Notes under the pieces: model-generated
What the model saw: the letters and a program-made list of their open reading frames with translations, nothing else
What the model was told of the DNA's origin: nothing
Database searches by the model: none
NCBI GenBank assembly: GCA_039619475.1
Contig: CM077116.1
Span: 298,200,464 to 298,264,463 of the forward strand
Length of the DNA: 64,000 bases
Source: Icerya purchasi
Lineage: Eukaryota; Arthropoda; Insecta; Hemiptera; Monophlebidae
Reading direction: 5' to 3'
Made by a program: the position numbers and the translations under genes
Part shown: piece after piece, positions 9,902-20,387 of the stretch
Numbering within the stretch: the stretch's first letter is position 1
Layout of the letters: every line of letters begins with the position of its first letter

Positions 9902-10750
9902 ATGAATAACAATACCGAATCGAATGTCGATAATGTCGCGGATTTCATTCAAAATTTTTTCGTAAATGATAATGATAATGCAATGTTTCCGGACGATTTT
10001 CCAAATATACATATGCCGCCACCACCACCACCAGCAGAAGAAACATCATTACAAGGGCCTTCGCTACATTCATTCTCAGATTTCATTCCATTGGCTACAT
10101 CAACACCTTTAGCATCACCGGTAATGTCACAAGATTTGCAAACTCCGTCGTTAACGCAAGTACCTTTGGTAAATGATGAAAAAGAATATAGCACAACAAT
10201 GTTGGAATTACCCAAAGAAATATTTAACCGAAAAGCAGTCGTCTATGTTAAAGACCCTAACGATCCAGAAAATAAAAATAGTTTCATGTATGCGGTTTTA
10301 GCAAAATTTACATCAAAACCATCATCGATGTGGCAGTACAATATTCTACAGAAAGTATACGATTTCAGCTTTATTCACTTACCGATCCAATCGCTGGCTG
10401 ATATTGAAACGTTTGAAAGAATAAACGCTGTATCAATCAACTTATACAAGCTGCTAGAAACCGACTATACAGATCAAAGTACATTCAACTACAAAATAAA
10501 AGTCGTGTACGCCTTCCGAAAAAATCACAGTTTGTTAAATCATAAACATCACACAAACATATTATATTGGGGATCTAATGGAAATTATCAATTCGCATGG
10601 ATAAAAAAATTCAGTCGATTGTTGCGGATCCAGTCGCCGAAAGCGAAATTTGTATGCTGGTCATGTCTCGATTCCATGAATACCGATTACGAACATAATA
10701 ATACTCACAGATGTGACGCAGTCAGTTGGCGTAATATGCACTACATGTAA
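9902..10750 (+). CDS. 282-aa protein, DNA-polymerase-B-element N-terminal domain relative, left arm
   Basis: Intact ORF starting MNNNTES with the shared leader ADFIQNFFVNDND. A Pro-rich segment (six prolines near residue 40) and a Ser/Thr/Pro-rich linker follow to about residue 95. The body has KDPNDPENKNSFMYAVLAKF, then YDFSFIHLPIQSLADIETFE and INAVSINLYKL. After these come NILYWGSNGNYQFAWIKKFS and a terminal finger CWSCLDSMN-x6-NNTHRC. From memory this is the domain found before type-B DNA polymerases in large eukaryotic DNA elements: N-x-x-CF-x-x-[AS]-[IV]-LA, YxxxxNxxGIxFPV, DIPKFExxNxISINVY, HY-x-[LW]-IKxxxxLL, then C-x2-C...H...C. Here the Cys is Ser and the HY histidine is Gln. If the fold is peptidase-like, this copy would be inactive. 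No polymerase follows; the protein ends after the finger. The zinc-finger spacing supports nucleic-acid or partner binding. Confidence 0.75.
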   Translation: MNNNTESNVDNVADFIQNFFVNDNDNAMFPDDFPNIHMPPPPPPAEETSLQGPSLHSFSDFIPLATSTPLASPVMSQDLQTPSLTQVPLVNDEKEYSTTMLELPKEIFNRKAVVYVKDPNDPENKNSFMYAVLAKFTSKPSSMWQYNILQKVYDFSFIHLPIQSLADIETFERINAVSINLYKLLETDYTDQSTFNYKIKVVYAFRKNHSLLNHKHHTNILYWGSNGNYQFAWIKKFSRLLRIQSPKAKFVCWSCLDSMNTDYEHNNTHRCDAVSWRNMHYM

Positions 10751-10753
10751 TTA

Positions 10754-10759
10754 AATAAA
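10754..10759 (+). terminator. AATAAA polyadenylation signal, left arm
   Basis: AATAAA lies four bases after the TAA of the 282-codon gene and is followed by T/G-rich sequence. It is mirrored at 14,726-14,731. Confidence 0.5.
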
Positions 10760-11089
10760 GACGTATTTTTTGTATTCATAGATGTATTTTTATTTTTCAA
10801 AAAAATCTTTTTACTTTGTTTCATACAAATTAATGTAATCTATATAATATAATAAATATTTTCATATGTATACATTTTTGTTTTTATTTTCCATAAACTT
10901 AAAATTCCAATTTTACTATTGTTGTTAATATATTCCAAACTCCAGTTTGTATTAAATCCTCTCGCTCCTTATGTTGAACAGACGAATCAATATTATTTAA
11001 CTGTTCAGTTAAGTGTATGCAGAGTCTTTTTATCTTGCTTAACTTTAAAGATATATGTTAGATTCTTTTTTCATTTGACAGTGTAAACG

Positions 11090-11480
11090 TTTTCTTCTTT
11101 TACAATTTTCTTATGCTTTATCACTATTACAACATTTTTCATCATTTTCTAACTAATTGTAAACATTTTTCCACTATTTCGTAACATGTTCTTATGTTTT
11201 AGGACTTTTTGCCCTATTTTTTTCACCAATTTATACTATTTCGAAGCATTTCATATGACTGAACGCTACTTAAGAAGTTTTTCGATAATTATCACCATTC
11301 CTCGCAATATTCATATGTTTTAACGCTTTTTACACTATTTTTCACAAATTCATGACATTTCGATTCATTTCTAATGTTTGAACGACTCATATGCAGTTTT
11401 TCGACAATTTTTCACCGTTCATCACTATATTTTTTTATGTTGTATCACCTTTTATGAAGTCTTCATCAAATTTTACCTTC
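11090..11480 (+). repeat. Degenerate ~60-75-bp tandem repeats, left arm
   Basis: About five diverged units recur, with the pattern CATATG(A), TTTCG, then TTTCAC and a spacer, then CG-TTTTT. They are best seen on the minus strand as CATATGAA-n-CGAAATA-n-GTGAAAAA-n-AAAAGCGTT. The frames here are by-products of the repeat. Confidence 0.6.
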
Positions 11481-12004
11481 ATTCAACAATATTTTCGTTA
11501 TTGTACCCCTTTGAACTGTTGTTTTACCCTAAAAGTGAGTGTATATCTAATTTGTTATAATTAAGAAAGAATGTAATGTATATTACAAATTTCCTTTCCT
11601 GGGAGTATGATTGTGTGTGCAGAATAATAAACTCTGGTAAGAAGCAGACTGTATCCACCATCAAGCAGGGTGTGTAATGCGTGGTAATTAACTCTGGCAT
11701 TGCACACATTGCAGGGTAGTTATGATATGTTTGAGCAAAAATTAGTTGTTGTATATCATTCATGTTAGTCATTAAATGTTCACACTGAGAGATGCAAGGA
11801 GGGCGTCAGCATATGAAACATTACGATTTTTATAATTATAATATACACTAAGCATGTATGTATTACAACGACCACATCAACTCTGTTAAGGACGGGAATG
11901 TTTGGAGGTAGATAGTGAACCGTTACATTAGAAGAGGAACATGGGTACATACATGGAAACATCATTAGCGATATTACATCACTTGTATGTCATCAAATTT
12001 AACT
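11481..12004 (+). other. Arm region with no gene; diverged ~200-bp module
   Basis: Contains the mirror of a module (about 11,605-11,795) that also appears, diverged and in the opposite orientation, at 12,885-13,080. Short open frames are shared with the other arm only through the palindrome. Confidence 0.5.
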
Positions 12005-12262
12005 AAAATGTTGCGTCCATAGTAAAAAATGCGAGGATTTTTCCTAAGAGGTTAAATTTTATGTCTAAGATGGCGAATATAATAAAATTGATGCGATTTT
12101 AGCTGAAGATGGGGTATTTTACACTAAAATCGTTGTTTTACACCTAAAGTGAGATTATTTGGGGAGATAAACGGTCTTTTTTCATGTAAAATTTTATGTT
12201 TTTTCTAAATGTGGCTATTTTTTGTCCTAAATGGAGTAATTTCTGTGTGAATGGCACTTTTT
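12005..12262 (+). repeat. Degenerate ~20-40-bp repeats (CTAAxxTGGxxTATTTT), left arm
   Basis: Successive variants of CTAAGATGGCGAATATAATA, TGAAGATGGGGTATTTTACA, CTAAATGTGGCTATTTTTTG and CCTAAATGGAGTAATTTC form a loose tandem array. It is mirrored at 13,223-13,480. Confidence 0.6.
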
Positions 12263-12453
12263 AGACTGGCCTATATACTTCTTGATGTGATATTCCATTC
12301 ATTGTGAAGCTATGCTTTGAAAGGGTTTGTGTCTGGTTGTGGGAACTTTCCAAACTTTTCTGATGCATCGATTATAGTATAATAGTTGTTGTGTGTTAGT
12401 GAGTAGATGGTGTTTGGATGGGAATAATAAATAGGGGTAAGAGGTGGAGTGTA

Positions 12454-13031
12454 TATGAATATGTGTAGATATGCACATTCACATATATGAGGTAAAAAGT
12501 AGCAAAGATGTACACATTAAATAATTTGGGGTTTTTACTCGAGGTCTGTAATAATTCTAAACCTTCTAGTTTGGATCATTGATTGAAGAAACGTATGCAA
12601 TTTCATATATAATATGATTCTTAAATTTTATTAAAATTTCTAAGTAAATTTGTTGTTTACTTCTATTTGTAAAGATTTGTATTATGTTGAGTGTGTTTAA
12701 GATATATTGCTTTATTTGTATGTAAAGACTGTTGAAATAATTAAAATTACTTTACATTATGAACTTTGTACCATGAAAATTATCAAAAAACATTATAAGA
12801 GTCGTTCAAAACATAAAAAAAAAATGGTGATTACAAATTAGTGAAAAATAATGTAATGATTGCATGGATCTTGATGATGACGAGTCCATCGCGTCTCTCA
12901 GTGTGATCTTTTAATGTAAAATCCTGAACGAGATACAACAACTAATTTTGACTTAACATATTATAACTGACTTGCAATGTGTTTAAATGATAGAGTTAAT
13001 TATCAAACAGTACTCTCCTTGCTTGATGTGG
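12454..13031. other. Unique centre of the palindrome
   Basis: The only part of the element without an inverted partner. It is AT-rich with no plausible coding frame. From about 12,885 it is a diverged direct copy of the arm sequence from about 13,690 (CTCTCAGTGTGA, ATACAACAACTAATTTT, GAGTTAATTA, CTTGCTTGATG), offset about 800 bp. Near 12,800 (GAGTCGTTCAAAACATAA) it matches the array at 14,095. The centre is thus built from the same modules as the arms. Confidence 0.7.
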
Positions 13032-13222
13032 TACACTCCACCTCTTACCCCTATTTATTATTCTCATCCAAACACCATCTACTCACTAACACACAACAAC
13101 TATTATACTATAATCGATGCATCAGAAAAGTTTGGAAAGTTCCCACAACCAGACACAAACCCTTTCAAAGCATAGCTTCACAATGAATGGAATATCACAT
13201 CAAGAAGTATATAGGCCAGTCT

Positions 13223-13480
13223 AAAAAGTGCCATTCACACAGAAATTACTCCATTTAGGACAAAAAATAGCCACATTTAGAAAAAACATAAAATTTTACA
13301 TGAAAAAAGACCGTTTATCTCCCCAAATAATCTCACTTTAGGTGTAAAACAACGATTTTAGTGTAAAATACCCCATCTTCAGCTAAAATCGCATCAATTT
13401 TATTATATTCGCCATCTTAGACATAAAATTTAACCTCTTAGGAAAAATCCTCGCATTTTTTACTATGGACGCAACATTTT
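13223..13480 (-). repeat. Degenerate ~20-40-bp repeats, right arm
   Basis: Mirror copy of 12,005-12,262. Confidence 0.6.
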
Positions 13481-14004
13481 AGTTAAATTTGATGACATAC
13501 AAGTGATGTAATATCGCTAATGATGTTTCCATGTATGTACCCATGTTCCTCTTCTAATGTAACGGTTCACTATCTACCTCCAAACATTCCCGTCCTTAAC
13601 AGAGTTGATGTGGTCGTTGTAATACATACATGCTTAGTGTATATTATAATTATAAAAATCGTAATGTTTCATATGCTGACGCCCTCCTTGCACCTCTCAG
13701 TGTGAACATTTAATGACTAACATGAATGATATACAACAACTAATTTTTGCTCAAACATATCATAACTACCCTGCAATGTGTGCAATGCCAGAGTTAATTA
13801 CCACGCATTACACACCCTGCTTGATGGTGGATACAGTCTGCTTCTTACCAGAGTTTATTATTCTGCACACACAATCATACTCCCAGGAAAGGAAATTTGT
13901 AATATACATTACATTCTTTCTTAATTATAACAAATTAGATATACACTCACTTTTAGGGTAAAACAACAGTTCAAAGGGGTACAATAACGAAAATATTGTT
14001 GAAT

Positions 14005-14395
14005 GAAGGTAAAATTTGATGAAGACTTCATAAAAGGTGATACAACATAAAAAAATATAGTGATGAACGGTGAAAAATTGTCGAAAAACTGCATATGAGT
14101 CGTTCAAACATTAGAAATGAATCGAAATGTCATGAATTTGTGAAAAATAGTGTAAAAAGCGTTAAAACATATGAATATTGCGAGGAATGGTGATAATTAT
14201 CGAAAAACTTCTTAAGTAGCGTTCAGTCATATGAAATGCTTCGAAATAGTATAAATTGGTGAAAAAAATAGGGCAAAAAGTCCTAAAACATAAGAACATG
14301 TTACGAAATAGTGGAAAAATGTTTACAATTAGTTAGAAAATGATGAAAAATGTTGTAATAGTGATAAAGCATAAGAAAATTGTAAAAGAAGAAAA
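14005..14395 (-). repeat. Degenerate ~60-75-bp tandem repeats, right arm
   Basis: Mirror copy of 11,090-11,480. Units begin near CATATGA at about 14,092, 14,168 and 14,229, and CATAAGAA at about 14,289. Confidence 0.6.
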
Positions 14396-14725
14396 CGTTT
14401 ACACTGTCAAATGAAAAAAGAATCTAACATATATCTTTAAAGTTAAGCAAGATAAAAAGACTCTGCATACACTTAACTGAACAGTTAAATAATATTGATT
14501 CGTCTGTTCAACATAAGGAGCGAGAGGATTTAATACAAACTGGAGTTTGGAATATATTAACAACAATAGTAAAATTGGAATTTTAAGTTTATGGAAAATA
14601 AAAACAAAAATGTATACATATGAAAATATTTATTATATTATATAGATTACATTAATTTGTATGAAACAAAGTAAAAAGATTTTTTTGAAAAATAAAAATA
14701 CATCTATGAATACAAAAAATACGTC

Positions 14726-14731
14726 TTTATT
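14726..14731 (-). terminator. AATAAA polyadenylation signal, right arm
   Basis: TTTATT on the plus strand, four bases downstream of the minus-strand stop codon of the 282-codon gene. Confidence 0.5.
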
Positions 14732-14734
14732 TAA

Positions 14735-15583
14735 TTACATGTAGTGCATATTACGCCAACTGACTGCGTCACATCTGTGAGTATTATTATGTTCGTAATC
14801 GGTATTCATGGAATCGAGACATGACCAGCATACAAATTTCGCTTTCGGCGACTGGATCCGCAACAATCGACTGAATTTTTTTATCCATGCGAATTGATAA
14901 TTTCCATTAGATCCCCAATATAATATGTTTGTGTGATGTTTATGATTTAACAAACTGTGATTTTTTCGGAAGGCGTACACGACTTTTATTTTGTAGTTGA
15001 ATGTACTTTGATCTGTATAGTCGGTTTCTAGCAGCTTGTATAAGTTGATTGATACAGCGTTTATTCTTTCAAACGTTTCAATATCAGCCAGCGATTGGAT
15101 CGGTAAGTGAATAAAGCTGAAATCGTATACTTTCTGTAGAATATTGTACTGCCACATCGATGATGGTTTTGATGTAAATTTTGCTAAAACCGCATACATG
15201 AAACTATTTTTATTTTCTGGATCGTTAGGGTCTTTAACATAGACGACTGCTTTTCGGTTAAATATTTCTTTGGGTAATTCCAACATTGTTGTGCTATATT
15301 CTTTTTCATCATTTACCAAAGGTACTTGCGTTAACGACGGAGTTTGCAAATCTTGTGACATTACCGGTGATGCTAAAGGTGTTGATGTAGCCAATGGAAT
15401 GAAATCTGAGAATGAATGTAGCGAAGGCCCTTGTAATGATGTTTCTTCTGCTGGTGGTGGTGGTGGCGGCATATGTATATTTGGAAAATCGTCCGGAAAC
15501 ATTGCATTATCATTATCATTTACGAAAAAATTTTGAATGAAATCCGCGACATTATCGACATTCGATTCGGTATTGTTATTCAT
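14735..15583 (-). CDS. 282-aa protein, right-arm copy
   Basis: Encodes the same 282 residues as the left-arm gene at 9,902-10,750, with no amino-acid difference that I could see. It keeps the shared MNNNTES leader, the proline run, the NSFMYAVLAKF block with Ser where relatives have Cys, the NYQFAWIKKF block with Gln where relatives have His, and the terminal CWSC...HNNTHRC finger. It faces its twin across the centre, so the two copies are transcribed convergently about 4 kb apart. Perfect identity of a non-essential-looking duplicate means either a very recent origin of the palindrome or continuing gene conversion between arms. Confidence 0.75.
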   Translation of the reverse strand: MNNNTESNVDNVADFIQNFFVNDNDNAMFPDDFPNIHMPPPPPPAEETSLQGPSLHSFSDFIPLATSTPLASPVMSQDLQTPSLTQVPLVNDEKEYSTTMLELPKEIFNRKAVVYVKDPNDPENKNSFMYAVLAKFTSKPSSMWQYNILQKVYDFSFIHLPIQSLADIETFERINAVSINLYKLLETDYTDQSTFNYKIKVVYAFRKNHSLLNHKHHTNILYWGSNGNYQFAWIKKFSRLLRIQSPKAKFVCWSCLDSMNTDYEHNNTHRCDAVSWRNMHYM

Positions 15584-16105
15584 ATTCGATTATTATTGTA
15601 ATATTTATACTAAAAAAATGAGAGAAAATAAGAGCGAAAAGAATAACGTGCAATAAGAAAGAAAAAAGACAGAAAATAAAGAGCGAACGAAAAAGAGAAA
15701 AGACGTATGAAATTACAGACTTTATCGTTCTTGAGAATATTTTAATAACGCGTGAAGAACACAGCTTCAACAAATTCCACACGTTTAACATAACACTAAT
15801 ACTGCCTGCACGATCAGATCCGTTCGACATTCGAGCTCGAAGCATGCCTTTGAAAAGGGAGGGTTGCACCAGAAAAAACCACATTCCTTTGGTGAAAGAT
15901 GGTTGCAGGTGTGTCTGAACGAAGTTTGCAGGTGTTCTTTGGGTTATATGTGTGTGTATGTGTGTGTTGGTGTGTGTTGGTGTGTACATGTAAACCGTGT
16001 TCTACAAAAGATATGAAGAGGAAGAACCTGTTTCAGCAGACTCTATAACATTGTCGCACGATCTAATACAACGGTATGGCAACATGCATGTAAGGTTATG
16101 AGCGA
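15584..16105 (-). promoter_or_regulatory. Upstream cassette of the 282-codon gene, right arm
   Basis: Mirror of 9,390-9,901 with ten extra bases in the CA-rich tract (15,945-15,985). The longer tract opens a 137-codon upstream frame through the conserved LVQPSLFKG and NGSDRAGSIS blocks, which the left arm has only in shorter form. Confidence 0.6.
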
Positions 16106-16830
16106 CGCACATTTACGCTACGATAGTGAGCATACATACTGGAGAAAAAATATAAAATTATGAACGGTCGGAAGAAATGGTCAGAAACGAAAAAAATATA
16201 CTTCGGCTATTTCTATAATATTTAGGCTCGAAAAAAAAAATATTTAGAGAACATTTAGAGTCAGAGGTTGTATCTTACAAACAGATGAAAACTCTCACAG
16301 CTGCGGAAATACGTGATGTACGTGAAAAAGTATAACAGTTAAATTCGCTTATTACACACAAAAAAAATAAAAAAATGGTGTATTACAGACAAAAATCTAA
16401 TTTTTTAATCTAAACAGATATGAACAAATTATGTGGAAATATATTCGAAAATTAAATAATTATATATACATTATACTCGACTGGTTCAGATTTTTGAAAA
16501 TTTCGTCATTACCAGTACTTTAAGTTAAGAGGGGGAGAGAAGGATAGATCGCTAAATAAATTAAATAAACAGAAATCGGAAAGGATCGGAAAAAGATTAA
16601 AAATAATTAGCAAAAATATATACAATATGAGAATGAATAGATATTGAGGGAAAAAATATATACAAAATATATACAAAACAATATTTACATGTGTATAAAA
16701 ATATATTTAAAAAATTTTAAAGAAAACATAAAAACGAACGGTCTGAAAAAAAATATATATGTACAAATACACACAAAAATATACAGAAAAAATATACAAA
16801 ATTGTTAAAAACGATCGAATTAATGAATTT

Positions 16831-17835
16831 TTAATCTGCGCGAATTGTACGTTGGCAGTCGATACAATCTTTTACTTTCATACAATTTCGAGTACTATGC
16901 AGAAATATATCGTCATCGAAATAATATTCTTCATCATTCTCATGTTCAAAACATGGTAGAAGTGATTTTATCGTATCATCCTGTTTTAGTCTATCTGGTA
17001 AAAATGTATAAATGTCTCCAACACAACTTGGAAATAACGTAATTATCATTTCTTTGGTGGTTGTAATGAACAACTGACTTAAATCATTTATATTGAGATT
17101 ATTCATAAGCTTCAGCGGACGGATGACATGATCGTACCATGCCTTCATCACCATAACGTTTTTCACCGCACAATGAAAACTATCATTCTCATTATGGTGT
17201 TTACAAGTTATCAAATTGCTTATACCAAAATACTCTTCATGTAGATTCTCAATACTAGATAATCGAAAGACTTGATCCATATTAACGATTTCGTAGTCTA
17301 AATCACGCAACAATTCAGACTTTTCGTTAAGTTCCATTAGTGTAAGTTTAGCATATACTGTTAAAACATATACGCGAGCCCTCGGTTTTTGGGACAATAT
17401 CGTGAATATATCGCGCGCGATGAATATTTCTTCACGACAGGGAAATAATGAAGGGTTCTTCAAGTAATAACTCACTGAAGAACATTGTAAATGTAGCATT
17501 TTTGATGCATGCCATGCTCTGCTTGGCTTATACAGCGTATGCAAACACTTCCCTCCAGACATATCAATCATTGCTAGTTCAGTTACTCGAAACCCATAAT
17601 CACAATCTATATGGACGCTGATATCTACAAAATATTCCGCTATATCCACTTGTTCTGATAATAATACAGGACCAACGATTTTACGTACAAGGGGTGTTGA
17701 TTCTTCTGATGTATAACCTTCATCATATTGCGGTGTTTGAGGTGAAAAAGACGAATGCGAGTCAGTATCATTCGAAAATGAATTCTGAATAAATTCGTCT
17801 GCTTTAATATCAATCGAATCGGTATTGTTATTCAT
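16831..17835 (-). CDS. 334-aa protein, right-arm copy
   Basis: Encodes the same 334 residues as 7,660-8,664. The features are those of the left copy: a shared leader to about residue 24, a Ser/Thr-rich linker, then the FVDISVHID, TELAMID, VYVLTVYAK and CKHHNENDSFHCAVKNV blocks of the suspected RNase H/DEDD-like family. It is transcribed toward the centre of the palindrome, upstream of the 282-codon gene and on the same strand. The two genes are about 1.25 kb apart with separate cassettes, so they look like independent transcription units and not an operon. Confidence 0.75.
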   Translation of the reverse strand: MNNNTDSIDIKADEFIQNSFSNDTDSHSSFSPQTPQYDEGYTSEESTPLVRKIVGPVLLSEQVDIAEYFVDISVHIDCDYGFRVTELAMIDMSGGKCLHTLYKPSRAWHASKMLHLQCSSVSYYLKNPSLFPCREEIFIARDIFTILSQKPRARVYVLTVYAKLTLMELNEKSELLRDLDYEIVNMDQVFRLSSIENLHEEYFGISNLITCKHHNENDSFHCAVKNVMVMKAWYDHVIRPLKLMNNLNINDLSQLFITTTKEMIITLFPSCVGDIYTFLPDRLKQDDTIKSLLPCFEHENDEEYYFDDDIFLHSTRNCMKVKDCIDCQRTIRAD

Positions 17836-18267
17836 GTTTGATTAATATTTTTTTAACTTTTTACTAAAAAAGAAACGTAGAAAATTATTACTTTTACCGT
17901 TACAGTAAATTTTTAATAACGCGTGAAGAACACAGATTCTACAAAATGCACACGTTTAACATAAAACTAATACTGCCTGCACGATCAGATCCGTTCAACA
18001 ATCTACCTCGATGCTCGCCTTTGAAAAGGGAGGGTTGTACCAGAAAAACCACATTCCTTTGGTTATAGAGGTGATTGAAAGACATCGTCAAGGGGAGATG
18101 AAGATATGTGTGTTTGAGTGTAGGTGTGTACATGTAAACCGTTTTCTACAGAAGATATGAAGAGGAAGATCCTGTTTCAGCAGACTCAATAACATTGTCG
18201 CACGATCTAATAGATCGGTATGGCAACATGCAAGGCAACATGCATGCAAGGTTATGAACGGAGCATT
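17836..18267 (-). promoter_or_regulatory. Upstream cassette of the 334-codon gene, right arm
   Basis: Mirror of 7,228-7,659 with the same conserved blocks and the same AG-ended pyrimidine tract about 28 bases before the ATG. Confidence 0.6.
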
Positions 18268-19737
18268 TTTCGCTACGACTACGTGACAGCCATATGGGAG
18301 AAAAAATATAATACGAAAGATTTCAAAAAAAAAAAAATGTTACAGTTAGAAAAAAACAACAACAAAAAAAATGAAATATTCTTAAACTAATAGAATCGAA
18401 AAAATTACTATGAATGATATGGGATCTAACGGTAGCAGATGAGTGTGTGGGAATGGATGGTGCGCTTTTGTGGCGGTTGTGACGATCAAGGAGTATGTGG
18501 AAAAAAATATAAAAAGTATGTACAATCAGTAAATTGATTGCAAAAAGGTAGAAAGGTTTAAAGGTTACATTTGCTTATTTATTAGTAGAAAAGGTGCATG
18601 GCCTTAAATTAACCTTCTGCAAAATGAATGAAATAACGGTACATCATTCAAGCTGGTTTTCATCGGGAGAGATTGTCCATTTTCACCATGCTTTCTAGAA
18701 AAGGTGTATACATGTCGTGGATTTGTATGTTGTAAAAGGTCGTAAATAACAGTACATGACAGGCGCTTCAATAATGTTACGAACGACTGGTGAGGCGGGC
18801 GGAGACATCTTAGACTGTGGAGCAGCGATTGAATTTCTTGGAAATGTCGAGATCAGTGTTCGATGACGTTGATGTCGATTTTTTTATGTGTATGTGTGTA
18901 TTTCAACATGTCTAAAAAAATATTCTTCTAGCGAATAACGGTAAATAGCGGGGGGGGGGGGTATTGAGCGGTCAAAGGTTGATAGAAAGACGAGCCGAAT
19001 ACATGAAGAGGTTGACTATACCTGGAAAAGGACGATTAATGTTTGTAGCAACAATATCGTCAATGAAAATAATAGTTCCTTCGTTTAATAATTATACTGA
19101 GATGTGTATAATATTAAACTTAGTTACGATGTTGATAAAAATTATTTAGTGCCCTGAGATTTTCTCTATCAAAATGTTAAAAGATGTAAAGTATGTATGA
19201 CTGGGTGAATGTGTCGGAAAAATAATACCAGTAAAAATAATTAAAGATCGATAATTAAAAATTAAATATAATAACTGTGTGTGGATATGTGTGGGTCTGA
19301 TGTGATATGCTCCCGCGGATAATACAAAAAAAAAAATGTTCACGATTAATAAGGAACCTATCTGTGAGTGTGACAATATGGCGTGTATGTAAGTCTGGGA
19401 GGAGTTGAAAAATAAATAAAACATATTATAATTGTTAGGGAACCGTGTATGGCATGGAAATGGATGTCATGCAAATAAAATCAAAAAAAATGTACGAACG
19501 GAAAAAAATTTCAAAAGACTTTTTGGAAAAATAATCTAACAATAATATACAATAATTGATAGTAAAATGGTTGTTGGAGGCAACGTCTACACTTCTGCGA
19601 GAGTTGATTGATTGACTGGGTCTAGAACATATATTATGAAAGAATTGTAATTTGTGTTGGATGAATAGGGGATGGAGAGGGAAATTATGAAACCGTGTTA
19701 AATAAAATTATACTCGATTTCATTTTTGAATACCTAT
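18268..19737 (-). other. Right-arm interior, no gene seen
   Basis: Mirror of 5,756-7,227. A G12 run at 18,950-18,961 faces the C13 run of the left arm. Confidence 0.6.
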
Positions 19738-20098
19738 GTCTGGAAAAAAATTATGAACGTTCGGGAGAAACGATCGGGAGCGAAAAAAAAAATATAGTTA
19801 GAATAATTCCATAATACTTGGAGTTGAAAAAAGTTATTATGAACGGTATGGGAACTAACGACGGCAGATGTGTGCGCATTCATCGCGTTGAAGACATTGT
19901 AGGATTTATTTTTAGAACCGGAGAAAAATAAAAATATTATGAACGGTCAGAAGAAATGATCGGAAGTGAAGAAAATATATAATTGGAATAATTCCATAAT
20001 ACTTGGAGTTGAATAAAAGTTATTATGAACGGTATGGGAACTAACGACATCAGATGGGTGTACGGGAATGGACGGTGTGCATTCATAGCGGTCACATA
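19738..20098 (-). repeat. AT-rich ~186-bp repeat pair, right arm
   Basis: Mirror of 5,395-5,755. TGAACGGTATGGGAACTAAC occurs near 19,840 and 20,026. Confidence 0.7.
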
Positions 20099-20387
20099 AA
20101 AAAATAATTACCTCTCAATATGAAATGACGGAGGCGCCGAGAGCGTCGATCGGGGGTTTAATGGTCGTAGTAAAAGTAAATAGAATGCGATATATTCGAT
20201 ATTAAAACAACGGAATCGATCGGAAAAGATGGTGGAAGGGGTAAAGGAGACTAAGGATAGTTTTAAACTACAGAAATACTTGATTTGTTAATTTGTAAAT
20301 GTTTTGGATAATCGGTTAGGTTTAGACAACAGAGCAGGGATTGGGTTATTATGTGAAAAAAAATAATAATTAAAAAAAATTGTGGCA

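Larger units (their letters stand above)
3976..12453 (+). repeat. Palindrome left arm / long terminal inverted repeat
   Basis: The arm pairs base for base with 13,032-21,517. Differences I saw: CCAGATGAC versus CCAGGCGAC near the tip; a C-run of 13 (6,533-6,545) versus a G-run of 12 (18,950-18,961); ten bases missing from a CA-rich microsatellite near 9,530; and single substitutions near 11,792 and 12,421. All four genes are intact and the encoded proteins are identical between arms. Confidence 0.9.

Noticed and set aside
9601..9909. 102-codon frame upstream of the 282-codon gene as a separate gene
   Set aside because: The matching cassette of the other gene keeps the DNA blocks but not the frame length (stop at 7,554), and the frame changes with a microsatellite in the right arm. 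It is better read as a leader or promoter block.
9949..10215. Antisense 88-codon frame with a Gly run over the 282-codon gene
   Set aside because: It is the complement of the Pro-rich codons and has no independent support.
11524..11965. Pair of mirrored small frames (82 and 61 codons)
   Set aside because: They are conserved between arms only because the arms are copies. They overlap repeat modules and have no domain.
11090..12262. CRISPR array
   Set aside because: The repeats are degenerate, directly abutting and in a eukaryotic element. There are no constant repeats or unique spacers.
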